A DNA stretch of 7,859 bases from Lachnospiraceae bacterium (lineage in GTDB: Bacteria; Bacillota; Clostridia; Lachnospirales; Lachnospiraceae), in assembly GCA_017958465.1 (NCBI GenBank), contig JAGDCQ010000139.1:1-7859 (forward strand), given 5' to 3'. Both the position numbers and the translations under genes were made by a program. The notes below the pieces were generated by a model. The model worked only from the letters and a program-made list of their open reading frames with translations. It searched no databases and had not been told where the DNA came from. This document shows, piece by piece, positions 1-7,193 of the stretch (position 1 is the stretch's first letter; every line of letters begins with the position of its first letter).

Positions 1-15
1 AACGGCTCTCTTGTG

Positions 16-44
16 TTGTAAAAAATAGCAGTTTGTAGTATAAT
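16..44 (+). promoter_or_regulatory. Sigma-A promoter of the fucO-like gene
   Basis: A -35 box TTGTAA (16-21) and a perfect -10 box TATAAT (39-44) are separated by exactly 17 bases. Transcription would begin near position 51, giving a leader of about 74 nt before the chosen start codon at 125. The sites are read from the sequence; promoter activity is inferred from the match to the consensus. Confidence 0.8.
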
Positions 45-109
45 CTTGTCGTATGCGGAGCAGATCCGTAAATATTCGGGAGCCGGCAAGGAACGGCATC
101 CCACAACTC

Positions 110-117
110 AAGGAGGT
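110..117 (+). promoter_or_regulatory. Ribosome binding site that fixes the fucO start
   Basis: AAGGAGGT is a near-perfect Shine-Dalgarno sequence 7 bases before the ATG at 125. It decides the start against the in-frame ATG at 53, which lies about two bases after the predicted transcription start and has no binding site. Confidence 0.9.
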
Positions 118-124
118 TTCATTT

Positions 125-1270
125 ATGGGCGTAAATCGTTTTGTCTTAAACGGTGTATCGTATCACGGACACGGGGCTATCAACGAGATTCCCGGGATCA
201 TTCAGTCAAAAGGCTTCAAGAAAGCTTTTGTTGCATCTGATCCGGATCTTGTAAAGTTCGGCGTAACAGCAAAGGTTACCGATCTTCTCGAGAAGAACGG
301 CATCGCTTACGAGCTGTACTCGGATATCAAACCGAACCCCACCATTGAAAACGTTAAGAACGGCGTTAAGGCTTACAAGGCATCCGGTGCGGACTTCATG
401 ATCACCATCGGCGGCGGTTCTTCAATGGACACAGGCAAGGGTATCGGCATTATCGTAAACAACCCCGAATTTGAAGACGTTCGTTCCCTCGAGGGCGTAG
501 CTCCCACAAAGCACAGAACAGTTTTCACTATTGCTGTCCCGACAACCGGCGGTACAGGCGCAGAATCCACCATCAACTACGTTATCACGGACGTTGAGAA
601 GAAGCGTAAGTTCGTTTGCGTAGACCCTAACGATATCCCCGATGTTGCAGTTGTCGATCCCGATATGATGGCTACCATGCCCAAGGGCCTTACCGCTTCC
701 ACAGGTATGGACGCCCTCACCCATGCGATCGAAGGCTACACCACAGGCGCTGCCTGGGAGCTTTCCGACTGCCTCAACCTTGAAGCCATCCAGCTCATCG
801 CAAAGAACCTCAGGAAAGCCGTTGCCAACGATCCCGACGGCCGCGAAGGCATGGCACTTGCACAGTACGTAACAGCTATGGCTTACTCGAACGTTGGTCT
901 TGGTATCGCTCACTCCATGGCTCACACGCTCGGCGCTGTTTATGATACTCCTCACGGTGTTGCCTGCGCTATGATGCTCCCCATCGTTATGGAGTTCAAC
1001 GCAGAGAAGACCGGCGAAAAGTTCAAGGCTATCGCTGAAGCTTTCGGTGTAGATACCACCGGCATGAGCCCCGAAGCATACAGAAAAGCAGCTATCGACG
1101 AGGTTCGCAAGCTCTCTGTTGATGTAGGCATCCCTACAAAGCTTGAGAAGCTTAAAGAAGAAGACCTCGATTTCCTCTGCGAGTCCGCAGCAGCAGACGC
1201 ATGCGCACCCGGCAACCCGAAGCCCGCTACTCTTGCTGATTTCAGAGAAATGTTCAAGAAACTTATGTAA
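125..1270 (+). CDS. fucO: Iron-dependent lactaldehyde reductase / propanediol dehydrogenase (FucO-like)
   Basis: This is a 381-residue cytoplasmic group III (iron-containing) alcohol dehydrogenase, close to FucO, which reduces L-lactaldehyde to 1,2-propanediol with NADH during anaerobic fucose/rhamnose fermentation. Seen in the sequence: the nucleotide-binding GGGS at 96-99 followed by D102; D39; the PTT at 139-141; metal ligands D196, H200, H263 and H277; and the nearby H267. These positions agree with the ligand numbering I know for E. coli FucO, and segments such as NYVITD and RKFVCVDP also match it from memory. Length is normal for the family. The start at 125 is set by a strong Shine-Dalgarno site; an upstream in-frame ATG at 53 would add 24 unrelated residues. 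The gene has its own promoter and terminator. Codon choice looks tuned for high expression: only 1 of 9 Arg codons is AGG and most Leu codons are CTT/CTC. Related enzymes act on 1,3-propanediol or butanol, so the in vivo substrate is not certain. Confidence 0.9.
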   Translation: MGVNRFVLNGVSYHGHGAINEIPGIIQSKGFKKAFVASDPDLVKFGVTAKVTDLLEKNGIAYELYSDIKPNPTIENVKNGVKAYKASGADFMITIGGGSSMDTGKGIGIIVNNPEFEDVRSLEGVAPTKHRTVFTIAVPTTGGTGAESTINYVITDVEKKRKFVCVDPNDIPDVAVVDPDMMATMPKGLTASTGMDALTHAIEGYTTGAAWELSDCLNLEAIQLIAKNLRKAVANDPDGREGMALAQYVTAMAYSNVGLGIAHSMAHTLGAVYDTPHGVACAMMLPIVMEFNAEKTGEKFKAIAEAFGVDTTGMSPEAYRKAAIDEVRKLSVDVGIPTKLEKLKEEDLDFLCESAAADACAPGNPKPATLADFREMFKKLM

Positions 1271-1295
1271 CAGACTCGTGGTCTAAATATAGCCA

Positions 1296-1326
1296 AAAAG
1301 CCTGAGGTGAACAGCCTCAGGCTTTT
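1296..1326 (+). terminator. Rho-independent terminator after fucO
   Basis: A perfect 12-bp inverted repeat (AAAAGCCTGAGG at 1296-1307, complement at 1315-1326) encloses a 7-base loop and ends in TTTT. It starts 25 bases after the fucO stop. The A-run on the left arm mirrors the T-run, so it could also work in the other direction. Confidence 0.9.
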
Positions 1327-1332
1327 CCGCTC

Positions 1333-1360
1333 TTGCAAAAAAAAGCATTTGTGGCATAAT
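1333..1360 (+). promoter_or_regulatory. Promoter of the hydrolase-acyltransferase operon
   Basis: A -35 box TTGCAA (1333-1338), a 16-base spacer and a -10 box CATAAT (1355-1360) with an upstream TG at 1352-1353 form an extended -10 promoter. It begins 7 bases after the fucO terminator. The start of transcription would be near 1367, about 29 nt before the hydrolase ATG. Confidence 0.65.
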
Positions 1361-1395
1361 ACAAGTATCCGGAACAAATAACGAAAGAAAAGATC

Positions 1396-2343
1396 ATGGA
1401 CCGTCTGGAAAGAAAAAAGCAAAAGAAGCTGATAAACTTGAACGACACCCTGATGGTGACCCTAAGGACCGTCAATTCGCTGATCGGCAATTCCATGGAT
1501 GAGGCGTCCTTAAAGCGCCACAGAAAAGGGATGGAACGTGCGGGTCTTTTAGCTGCGCCAAAAAACGACATCCTGGTGACGCCCTTCAACGTCGAAGGGA
1601 TCGAATGCGAAGAAATAGTGCCGGAGTTTGCACACAACCCTGCTATTGCGATACTCTACGCCCACGGCGGCGGATACGTTACCGGCAACCTGAACTATGC
1701 AAGGATCCTTGGCGCGAAGCTTGCGCTTTCCACGGGCTTTACCACATTTTCCTTCGACTACAGGCTGGCCCCGGAGAACCCTTACCCCGCTGCCCTTGAC
1801 GATGCGATGAAGGTGTGGAACTGCCTTACGGAGCGCTATTCCCCGGAAAACATCCTGATCGCGGGGGATTCCGCAGGAGGCAACCTTGCCCTTTGCCTTA
1901 CGCAGAAGCTGCTTACGGAAGGGAAAACGCCTCCACGTATGCTCCTGCTCTTCAGCCCCTGGACAGATATGACGGCCACCGCCCCTTCTTACGAAACCTA
2001 CGAAGATAAGGATCCCATCCTTACGAAAGAGTACGTTACAGAGGCTGCAAAGGCCTATATTTCCGGGCAGGGCGGCTTTGAAGACGAAAGGTTCAGCCCG
2101 TTGTTCGGAAGGCTTAACGGTTTGCCTCCCGTTTACATAATGGCGGGGCAAAACGAGATCCTTTTGGACGACAGCTTAAGGCTTCACGATCAGATCCTTA
2201 AAAACGGCGGAACCGCCACCCTTGACATCGAAGAAGACGGCTGGCACGTTTACCAGCAGATGCCCATAGCCCTGGCAACACAGGCAATGAAAAGGCTCTC
2301 TGCCCACGTCTCATCTGTGATCTACGGAAAAACACCGGACTAA
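1396..2343 (+). CDS. HSL-family (family IV) alpha/beta hydrolase, carboxylesterase/lipase type
   Basis: This 315-residue serine hydrolase belongs to the hormone-sensitive-lipase group (abhydrolase_3), which hydrolyses esters of short to medium acyl chains. Seen in order: the oxyanion motif HGGG at 90-93, DYRLAP at 121-126, the nucleophile elbow GDSAGGN at 157-163 with S159 as nucleophile, the acid-residue region NEILLDD at 253-259, and H284 in DGWHVY. The usual DPL acid motif is replaced by NEI, so the acid is probably E254, as I recall for some HSL-family esterases; this is inferred from position. There is no signal peptide or membrane segment, so it should be cytoplasmic. The Shine-Dalgarno site is weak (a purine-rich GAAAGAAAAG), and later Met codons have no better one. 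It is first in an operon, 40 bases before an acyltransferase, which suggests linked ester chemistry. The substrate cannot be read from the sequence. Confidence 0.9.
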   Translation: MDRLERKKQKKLINLNDTLMVTLRTVNSLIGNSMDEASLKRHRKGMERAGLLAAPKNDILVTPFNVEGIECEEIVPEFAHNPAIAILYAHGGGYVTGNLNYARILGAKLALSTGFTTFSFDYRLAPENPYPAALDDAMKVWNCLTERYSPENILIAGDSAGGNLALCLTQKLLTEGKTPPRMLLLFSPWTDMTATAPSYETYEDKDPILTKEYVTEAAKAYISGQGGFEDERFSPLFGRLNGLPPVYIMAGQNEILLDDSLRLHDQILKNGGTATLDIEEDGWHVYQQMPIALATQAMKRLSAHVSSVIYGKTPD

Positions 2344-2383
2344 AGCCTCACAAATAACTCATTTTTTTAACAAGAGGAATGTT

Positions 2384-3631
2384 ATGGCAAGCGATAACTG
2401 GTACAGAACAGATAATGTAGCGAAAGTCTTTTTGGCATCCGTATCAAAACGGGATACCAGGACTTTCAGGGTCAGCTGTATCCTTAAAGACAATATAGAT
2501 CCGGGGCTCTTGCAATCTGCGCTTCTCATGGCGATACAGGACAGGCCCCAGGTCCAGGTCCGCATAAGACGCGGCTTTTTCTGGCATTACATTGAGGAAA
2601 CGGATATAATGCCCACGGTAAAGGAAGAAGACGGAAGGATGTGCCAGCTGCTCTACAGCCCTGCAAAGCCCTCCCTCCATTACCAGGTAAGCTACTTCGC
2701 AAACAGGGTAAACCTCGAGATTTTCCACGCCCTCACCGACGGGACAGGCGCCCTCGAGTTTCTGAACATAATCGTTGTACACTATCTTAAGCTCAAGTAT
2801 CCCGGGAAATATGAAGATATCGTTCTCCATTCCGGCGCCTCCGCCGACGACCTCACCCAGGACAGCTACCGGCAGTTTTTCGGAAACCTGCGGCTCAAGC
2901 GCAGCAGCGAGAAGTATGCTTACCACCCGGGCGGTTTTAAGCTTGCATACGACCAGCTTCAATTCTTTGAGATACATATGTCCGTGGGACAGGCCCTTGC
3001 AAAAGCCAAAAGCACCGGGGTTTCCCTCACAAGCTTTCTTGGTGCAGCGTGGATGGCCGCCATACACAGTGACATGCCCGCCCGCAAGCGGAACAAGCCC
3101 GTGACTGTCTCCATCCCTGTAAACCTGCGCAATTACTATCCTTCCAAAACTTCAAGGAACTTCTTTAACAACATCAATATCACCCACGTTTTCGATAAAG
3201 ATATTTCCTTTGAGGACCTTGCAAAAGAGTTTCAGGCATCCCTTAAGGAGCAGCTTTCGGAGGAGAACATAAAGAAGAACATGGACAAATACGAGACCAT
3301 GGAGTTTGTTGCCCCCATCCGCGCTGTCCCGCTGTTCATCAAGCAATTTGTGGTCCGGAATGTAACGGCTGTGTCCGATAAAAAGGTTTCCATGGTCCTT
3401 TCAAACCTCGGCGTACAGAAACCTCCGGCAGAAGTATCGGACGAGATCGTAAGTTACAATGGTTTTTGCAGTTCCAACAACCTGTTTTCGACCATATTCA
3501 GTTATAAAGACGAGCTTACTCTCGGAGTAACCTCGCCTTACGTGAATACCTCGGTCATAAAGAATATGGTCCGAAGCCTTGTTGATATGGGGATCGATAT
3601 AAGAGTATACGCTACGGAGGTCGTCAGATAA
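2384..3631 (+). CDS. HxxxDG acyltransferase, alcohol acetyltransferase-like (CoA-dependent acyltransferase fold)
   Basis: This 415-residue protein carries the catalytic motif HALTDG at 115-120 (H115 and D119 invariant), the signature of the condensation-domain / chloramphenicol-acetyltransferase / wax-ester-synthase superfamily. These enzymes transfer an acyl group from CoA or a carrier protein to a hydroxyl or amine. The second half contains a PVNLRNYYPS stretch near 245-254 and SNLG at 340-343, landmarks of bacterial proteins annotated as alcohol acetyltransferases. No carrier-protein or adenylation domain is present and there are no membrane helices, so it is a stand-alone acyltransferase rather than an NRPS piece. 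The start ATG follows AGAGGAA (2373-2379) by 4 bases. Its stop overlaps the start of the next gene by one base, so the two proteins are probably made together. Donor and acceptor are unknown; the annotation as alcohol acetyltransferase is a family label. Confidence 0.82.
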   Translation: MASDNWYRTDNVAKVFLASVSKRDTRTFRVSCILKDNIDPGLLQSALLMAIQDRPQVQVRIRRGFFWHYIEETDIMPTVKEEDGRMCQLLYSPAKPSLHYQVSYFANRVNLEIFHALTDGTGALEFLNIIVVHYLKLKYPGKYEDIVLHSGASADDLTQDSYRQFFGNLRLKRSSEKYAYHPGGFKLAYDQLQFFEIHMSVGQALAKAKSTGVSLTSFLGAAWMAAIHSDMPARKRNKPVTVSIPVNLRNYYPSKTSRNFFNNINITHVFDKDISFEDLAKEFQASLKEQLSEENIKKNMDKYETMEFVAPIRAVPLFIKQFVVRNVTAVSDKKVSMVLSNLGVQKPPAEVSDEIVSYNGFCSSNNLFSTIFSYKDELTLGVTSPYVNTSVIKNMVRSLVDMGIDIRVYATEVVR

Positions 3632-4299
3632 TGAGAAAATGTCCGTATTGTAAGATAGAAGTGGGCGGAGCCCCCGAGAAATGCCCTCTTTGCCAGAGCC
3701 GCCTCACCGGAGAGCCTGAAAGCCCGTATTTCCCGGAGCAACCCCTGCTCCAGTTCAGGTCATTTTTATACAAACTGCAGATGTTTATAGCATGGGCGGT
3801 GATAATTGCATGCCTTGCCCTGGATTTCCTGCAAAAGCTCCGCTTCCCCGGCTTTCCGGCGCTTCACTGGAGCCTTTTGCTCGCTATGTGGATAATTGCA
3901 GTCGAATTCCTGATCGTGCGCCTTTTTAAGCCCGGAAGCACCACAGCCAGAACAGTCACACTGGTGGTCACCATCGTCCTTATCCTTCTCCTTGTCACAT
4001 CCCATTTCTTTGGCTTTTTGTGGCTCGTAAGGGACTGGATCGTGCCTGTTACCATTTCTGCTTCTCTGATCGCCAATTTTGTCTTCACACTCGTGGACAA
4101 ACAGGGAAACTCCATGTCCTACCTGCTATCCGGCTTATTGTTCGGGACTGTGCCTTTCCTTGTTCTGTATATCATTCAAAGAGAGATGCCACTGACGTGG
4201 ATAATCTGCCTCATCATCAGCATCACGTTATTTGCGGGGGCCATCATTTTCAAGGGCCGGATGGTGTCCGGCGAGCTGAGGAAGAGGTTTCATTTGTAA
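3631..4299 (+). CDS. Zinc-ribbon integral membrane protein, DUF6320-like
   Basis: This 222-residue protein starts with a small zinc ribbon, CPYC at 4-7 and CPLC at 18-21, so C4, C7, C18 and C21 could hold one zinc ion. After a Pro-rich linker come about six hydrophobic segments, roughly at 50-66, 80-98, 108-127, 135-154, 163-182 and 188-207, ending in a short basic tail (KGRMVSGELRKRF). The architecture matches the uncharacterised DUF6320 family as I remember it; no catalytic motif is visible. The ribbon should face the cytoplasm with the N-terminus, which is inference. The start overlaps the acyltransferase stop (TAATG at 3629-3633), with GGAGG at 3616-3620 ten bases upstream inside that gene, so translation is probably coupled. 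It may anchor the acyltransferase at the membrane or move its product. Function remains unknown. Confidence 0.8.
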   Translation: MRKCPYCKIEVGGAPEKCPLCQSRLTGEPESPYFPEQPLLQFRSFLYKLQMFIAWAVIIACLALDFLQKLRFPGFPALHWSLLLAMWIIAVEFLIVRLFKPGSTTARTVTLVVTIVLILLLVTSHFFGFLWLVRDWIVPVTISASLIANFVFTLVDKQGNSMSYLLSGLLFGTVPFLVLYIIQREMPLTWIICLIISITLFAGAIIFKGRMVSGELRKRFHL

Positions 4300-4317
4300 A
4301 CAGGCGGGAGGATCATG

Positions 4318-6225
4318 TCACCAGATGCTGAGCCTCTTTTCGGGCGCGATGTACATCTTGTCTTTGTCGGTAACACCAAAGGCCTCGTACCACTCGGAAA
4401 AGTTCCTGGGGGGCATATTTGCCCTTAACGGACCCGGAGAATGAACGTCGTTTGTAAGGCGCAGCTTGAAATACTCTTCTTTTGCCTTTATACACCATAC
4501 CCTTGCCCAGTTTTTGAAGAACTCCTTGAAATCGGCATCATCAAGAGTGTGCATGATCTCCAGTGTAACGCCCACGCCACCGTTATCCGCGATGTTTTCA
4601 CTCACGGTAAGCTCGCCGTTTACCTTTCCGCCGTGGAATTCGATACCGTCGAACTGCTTTATCATATCCTGCGTCAGCGCCTTGAATGCGGCAAAATCCT
4701 CTTCCAGCCACCAGTTCTTTAAGTTTCCTTTTTCATCAAAGTTTGCTCCGTTGTTGTCGAAGGCATGAGATATTTCATGGCCGATAACAGCGCCGATACC
4801 GCCAAGGTTTGCGCTTGCGCTCTGTTCAAGGGAATAGAACGGCTTTTGAAGAATGGCTGCAGGGAAGGTGATATCGTTGCAGAAGGGATCGTAGCAGGCA
4901 TTTACCATATGGCCGGGCATCTGCCACTCGGTCCTGTCGACCGGCTTATAAAGCCTGGCCAGCTGATCCTCATTTTTAACCCTCTCTATTTTGCTGACTG
5001 CAACAAGAAGAGAATCCTCCTCGTCAAAAACGAGTTTTGAGAATATCTCACGGATGTTGTCGGGATACCCCATCTTCACGTCGATGGCAGAAAGCTTCTT
5101 TATAGCCTGTTCCTTTGTCTGATCCGCAAGGAAGGTGTTCCTCTGCATCCTGAGTTTATAGGTATCTATTATCTTGTGGCACATGTCCACAACGTCTTTT
5201 TTAGCCTCCTCGCCAAAGTAGGTCCTGCCGTAGTACACTCCCGCGGGCTCAGAATAAACATTTGATGCGTATCTGTAGGCCTCCTTCTCGAGCACAGGGT
5301 CGGAAACAACGCCTGTAAGGGCTCTCCTGTAGGCATTTGCAAGGGTCTTAAGCTCCACCGAAAGGCAGGCGCAGCAATTCAGGAGCTTCTTCACATACAA
5401 CCAGTGCTTGTAAAGATTGAAGTTTTCGGCGTTAAAGTACCCGTTCATCTCCTTGATCGCCCTGGGATCGTAGACTATCAGGGTTGACGGAGCACTGTCG
5501 CCGTAAAGCTCCTTCAGGAGGCGTTTGATGTCAAAGGGCGCAACGTAGCCCGCAACTTCCTCGACATCCATGGGGTTGTGATTCTTGTAGTATTCCGACC
5601 ACTCAAGCTGGCTCTTGACCTTCTTCGCCACAAGGGCATCATACGCAAGGGTGTCCGCAAGATAAGCCTTCTGCTCGTCCTCCGTCAGTGGAGTGTATTT
5701 AAGGAGCTTCCTGACCATATCTGAAAAGTCGGCAAGGAGCGCCTTTCCGGCCACATTATCTTCTGCGTAGTAGGTTGTATCCGGAAGGATTATATGCGGA
5801 CCGTTCACGATAAAACAATGCTTTGTAACATCCTGCATATCCGTCGTCACACCGACCATTACAGGAAGGGAAATGTCGTCGAGCAGGAACTCCTTTGCGG
5901 CTTTGTTCAGATCTTCCACTGTTTCAAGGGCATTGATCCTTTCGAGGAACGGGAGCGCGGGCGCAATGCCTTCTCTGCTCCTCCTGTCGTCATCGAGCAC
6001 CTTTTTATAAAGGGAGATGGCATATTTCATTTCCGGGATGTCGCTTGTTTTTTCGCCGCTTGCAAGCGCCCTGAAGTCCGCCATCATCTTCTTTTCCACT
6101 TCATCCGCAAGTGTGGCAAAACCGCCGATGGACGGCCTGTCGTCCGGGATAACGGCAGTTTTGAGCCACTCCCCGTTCACGGCTTCGTAAAGATCATCCT
6201 GTATCCTGACTGTTGTTTCGCTCAT
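4318..6225 (-). CDS. pepO: M13-family zinc metallopeptidase (neprilysin/PepO-like endopeptidase)
   Basis: This 635-residue gluzincin is of the usual length for bacterial PepO, which cleaves oligopeptides. Seen: the zinc motif HEISH at 483-487 (H483, H487, catalytic E484), the third ligand E543 in ENIAD with D547, the substrate-binding motif NACYD at 442-446 in place of NAYYN, H595 and R601 in the NDVHSPGPLR segment, and a C-terminus ending RLSIW. The N-terminal half shows the helical M13 lobe beginning QDDLYEAVNGEWL. There is no signal peptide or N-terminal membrane anchor, so a cytoplasmic role in peptide turnover is likely, unlike membrane-anchored animal neprilysins. The start at 6225 follows an AAAGGAA site (6235-6241); an upstream ATG at 6291 would add 22 unrelated residues. 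It lies 81 bases downstream of the SMP-30-like gene on the same strand, with no evident terminator or strong promoter between them, so co-transcription is possible. Confidence 0.93.
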   Translation of the reverse strand: MSETTVRIQDDLYEAVNGEWLKTAVIPDDRPSIGGFATLADEVEKKMMADFRALASGEKTSDIPEMKYAISLYKKVLDDDRRSREGIAPALPFLERINALETVEDLNKAAKEFLLDDISLPVMVGVTTDMQDVTKHCFIVNGPHIILPDTTYYAEDNVAGKALLADFSDMVRKLLKYTPLTEDEQKAYLADTLAYDALVAKKVKSQLEWSEYYKNHNPMDVEEVAGYVAPFDIKRLLKELYGDSAPSTLIVYDPRAIKEMNGYFNAENFNLYKHWLYVKKLLNCCACLSVELKTLANAYRRALTGVVSDPVLEKEAYRYASNVYSEPAGVYYGRTYFGEEAKKDVVDMCHKIIDTYKLRMQRNTFLADQTKEQAIKKLSAIDVKMGYPDNIREIFSKLVFDEEDSLLVAVSKIERVKNEDQLARLYKPVDRTEWQMPGHMVNACYDPFCNDITFPAAILQKPFYSLEQSASANLGGIGAVIGHEISHAFDNNGANFDEKGNLKNWWLEEDFAAFKALTQDMIKQFDGIEFHGGKVNGELTVSENIADNGGVGVTLEIMHTLDDADFKEFFKNWARVWCIKAKEEYFKLRLTNDVHSPGPLRANMPPRNFSEWYEAFGVTDKDKMYIAPEKRLSIW

Positions 6226-6234
6226 TTTGTATGT

Positions 6235-6241
6235 TTCCTTT
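6235..6241 (-). promoter_or_regulatory. Ribosome binding site that fixes the M13 peptidase start
   Basis: On the minus strand AAAGGAA lies 9 bases upstream of the ATG at 6225. The in-frame ATG at 6291 has no comparable site, and the family N-terminus begins just after 6225. Confidence 0.75.
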
Positions 6242-6306
6242 CGATTGTTGATCGTAGTTGAATATTGGCTTTGTGCGGCCCGCAGGGGCACGGCAGGCGG
6301 ATTTGG

Positions 6307-7116
6307 CTACCGGATATTGCAGGTGAACAGGCACCCGTCGTATTCTCCGTCGAGCCCTTCGCCGGAAGATGTGATGAAGAGGGTCCTCCCGCCTTCTGCC
6401 GGCGCGCAGGACGAAACATGGGCTGCGGGCAGCTGTATCTCGCCAAGCTTTTGTCCGTCCGTTCCGCTTCGCTTTTCGACACGGTGGCCTCCCCAGAGGG
6501 CCACCCAAAGGTTATCATCCGCGTCTATGCAAAGTCCGTCCGGAACGCCGCTTTCCACCGTAAACAGCACCTTACGGTTTGAAATATTGCCTGTTTCCAC
6601 ATCATAGTCGTACTTAAAGACCGCATGCTCAAGGGAGTCCGAAAAGAAGAAGCTTTTCAGGTCGCTGCTCCAGGCCATACCGTTCGATATCTTGGTGCCG
6701 GGCTGGAGTACTCGCACTTTCCCGTTATCGAGGCAAAACAGCGCCCCCTCCGCCGGGTGATCGTCGTTGACAGACGCCCCGAAAAACAGCCTGCCGCGGG
6801 GATCTATCTTCGCATCATTGCAGCGCCAATAGGGCTTAAAGTACGGCTTCAGATCCACCATGAGCTCTGTTTTCCCGCCCTTATACGAATAAATCCCGTC
6901 CATGGCCGCGAGGATAAAGCCGTCGGAATCGGGCACAGGGATCGCAGCCCCAAGCGGCTGCCCAAGCTCCAGACACTCCTTCTTCCCGTCCTTAAGCGTC
7001 CAAAGCCTCCCTTTTATAATGTCTACCCAGGAATACCTGTCAAACCGCTCATCATAAAACGGGCCCTCCCCCAGGCTGTACTTCTGCCGGTCAAAAACCG
7101 TTGCTTTATACTCCAT
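6307..7116 (-). CDS. SMP-30/gluconolactonase/LRE-family lactonase
   Basis: This 269-residue six-bladed beta-propeller protein is predicted to hydrolyse sugar-acid lactones such as gluconolactone, with a divalent metal at the centre. Seen: E17 in LGEGP, N100-D101 in RCNDAKIDPRGRLFFG, N145 in ISNGMAWS, and D193 in VPDGLCID. In the family the metal ligands are an early Glu, an Asn in the SNG motif and an Asp in the PDG motif, so the site appears complete. It is somewhat shorter than the roughly 290-300 residues common in the family, but blades and ends look intact. The start at 7116 is set by GGAGGAG four bases upstream; the in-frame ATG at 7155 would add 13 residues, mostly basic, and would translate through the ribosome binding site. 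The substrate is not determined. A TRAP receptor gene on the same strand further right suggests sugar-acid use. Confidence 0.88.
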   Translation of the reverse strand: MEYKATVFDRQKYSLGEGPFYDERFDRYSWVDIIKGRLWTLKDGKKECLELGQPLGAAIPVPDSDGFILAAMDGIYSYKGGKTELMVDLKPYFKPYWRCNDAKIDPRGRLFFGASVNDDHPAEGALFCLDNGKVRVLQPGTKISNGMAWSSDLKSFFFSDSLEHAVFKYDYDVETGNISNRKVLFTVESGVPDGLCIDADDNLWVALWGGHRVEKRSGTDGQKLGEIQLPAAHVSSCAPAEGGRTLFITSSGEGLDGEYDGCLFTCNIR

Positions 7117-7120
7117 TTTT

Positions 7121-7127
7121 CTCCTCC
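7121..7127 (-). promoter_or_regulatory. Ribosome binding site of the SMP-30-like gene
   Basis: GGAGGAG on the minus strand lies four bases before the ATG at 7116. It decides this start over the in-frame ATG at 7155. Confidence 0.85.
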
Positions 7128-7164
7128 GTCTCCGGGATCCACACAGATGGACCACTTGCCATAT

Positions 7165-7193
7165 ACGATAGCAGAAACAAAAGGGTATGTAAA
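7165..7193 (-). promoter_or_regulatory. Putative promoter of the SMP-30-like gene
   Basis: On the minus strand, TTTACA (7188-7193) is followed after 17 bases by TATCGT (7165-7170) with TGC directly before it, an extended -10 arrangement. Transcription would begin near 7158, about 42 nt before the start codon. The -10 matches the consensus at four of six bases, so this is a moderate call. Its -35 shares bases with the divergent promoter. Confidence 0.45.

Noticed and set aside
11..33. Possible Rex redox-repressor operator over the fucO promoter (TTGTAAAAAATAGCA).
   Set aside because: Only the left half resembles TTGTTAA; the right half does not match TTAACAA, so the site is not supported.
422..955. 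Long open frame opposite fucO on the minus strand (also 952-1422).
   Set aside because: It lies antisense to a confidently identified gene, has no ribosome site or family resemblance, and is explained by the codon pattern of the real gene.
1549..2151. A 200-codon minus-strand frame opposite the hydrolase, and a 207-codon one at 2444-3067 opposite the acyltransferase.
   Set aside because: Both are shadows of well-supported genes; their translations show low-complexity Arg/Gly-rich or patternless sequence with no motif.
2384..3631. NRPS condensation domain as part of a peptide-synthesis cluster.
   Set aside because: The HxxxDG motif fits, but no adenylation, carrier or thioesterase-type synthetase domains lie nearby and the protein is a stand-alone acyltransferase.
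6273..6291. GC-rich hairpin between the SMP-30-like gene and the M13 peptidase gene.
   Set aside because: GTGC pairs with GCAC around a CCC/GGG inner stem with a 2-base bulge, but no T-run follows on either strand, so it is not a convincing terminator and may be chance.
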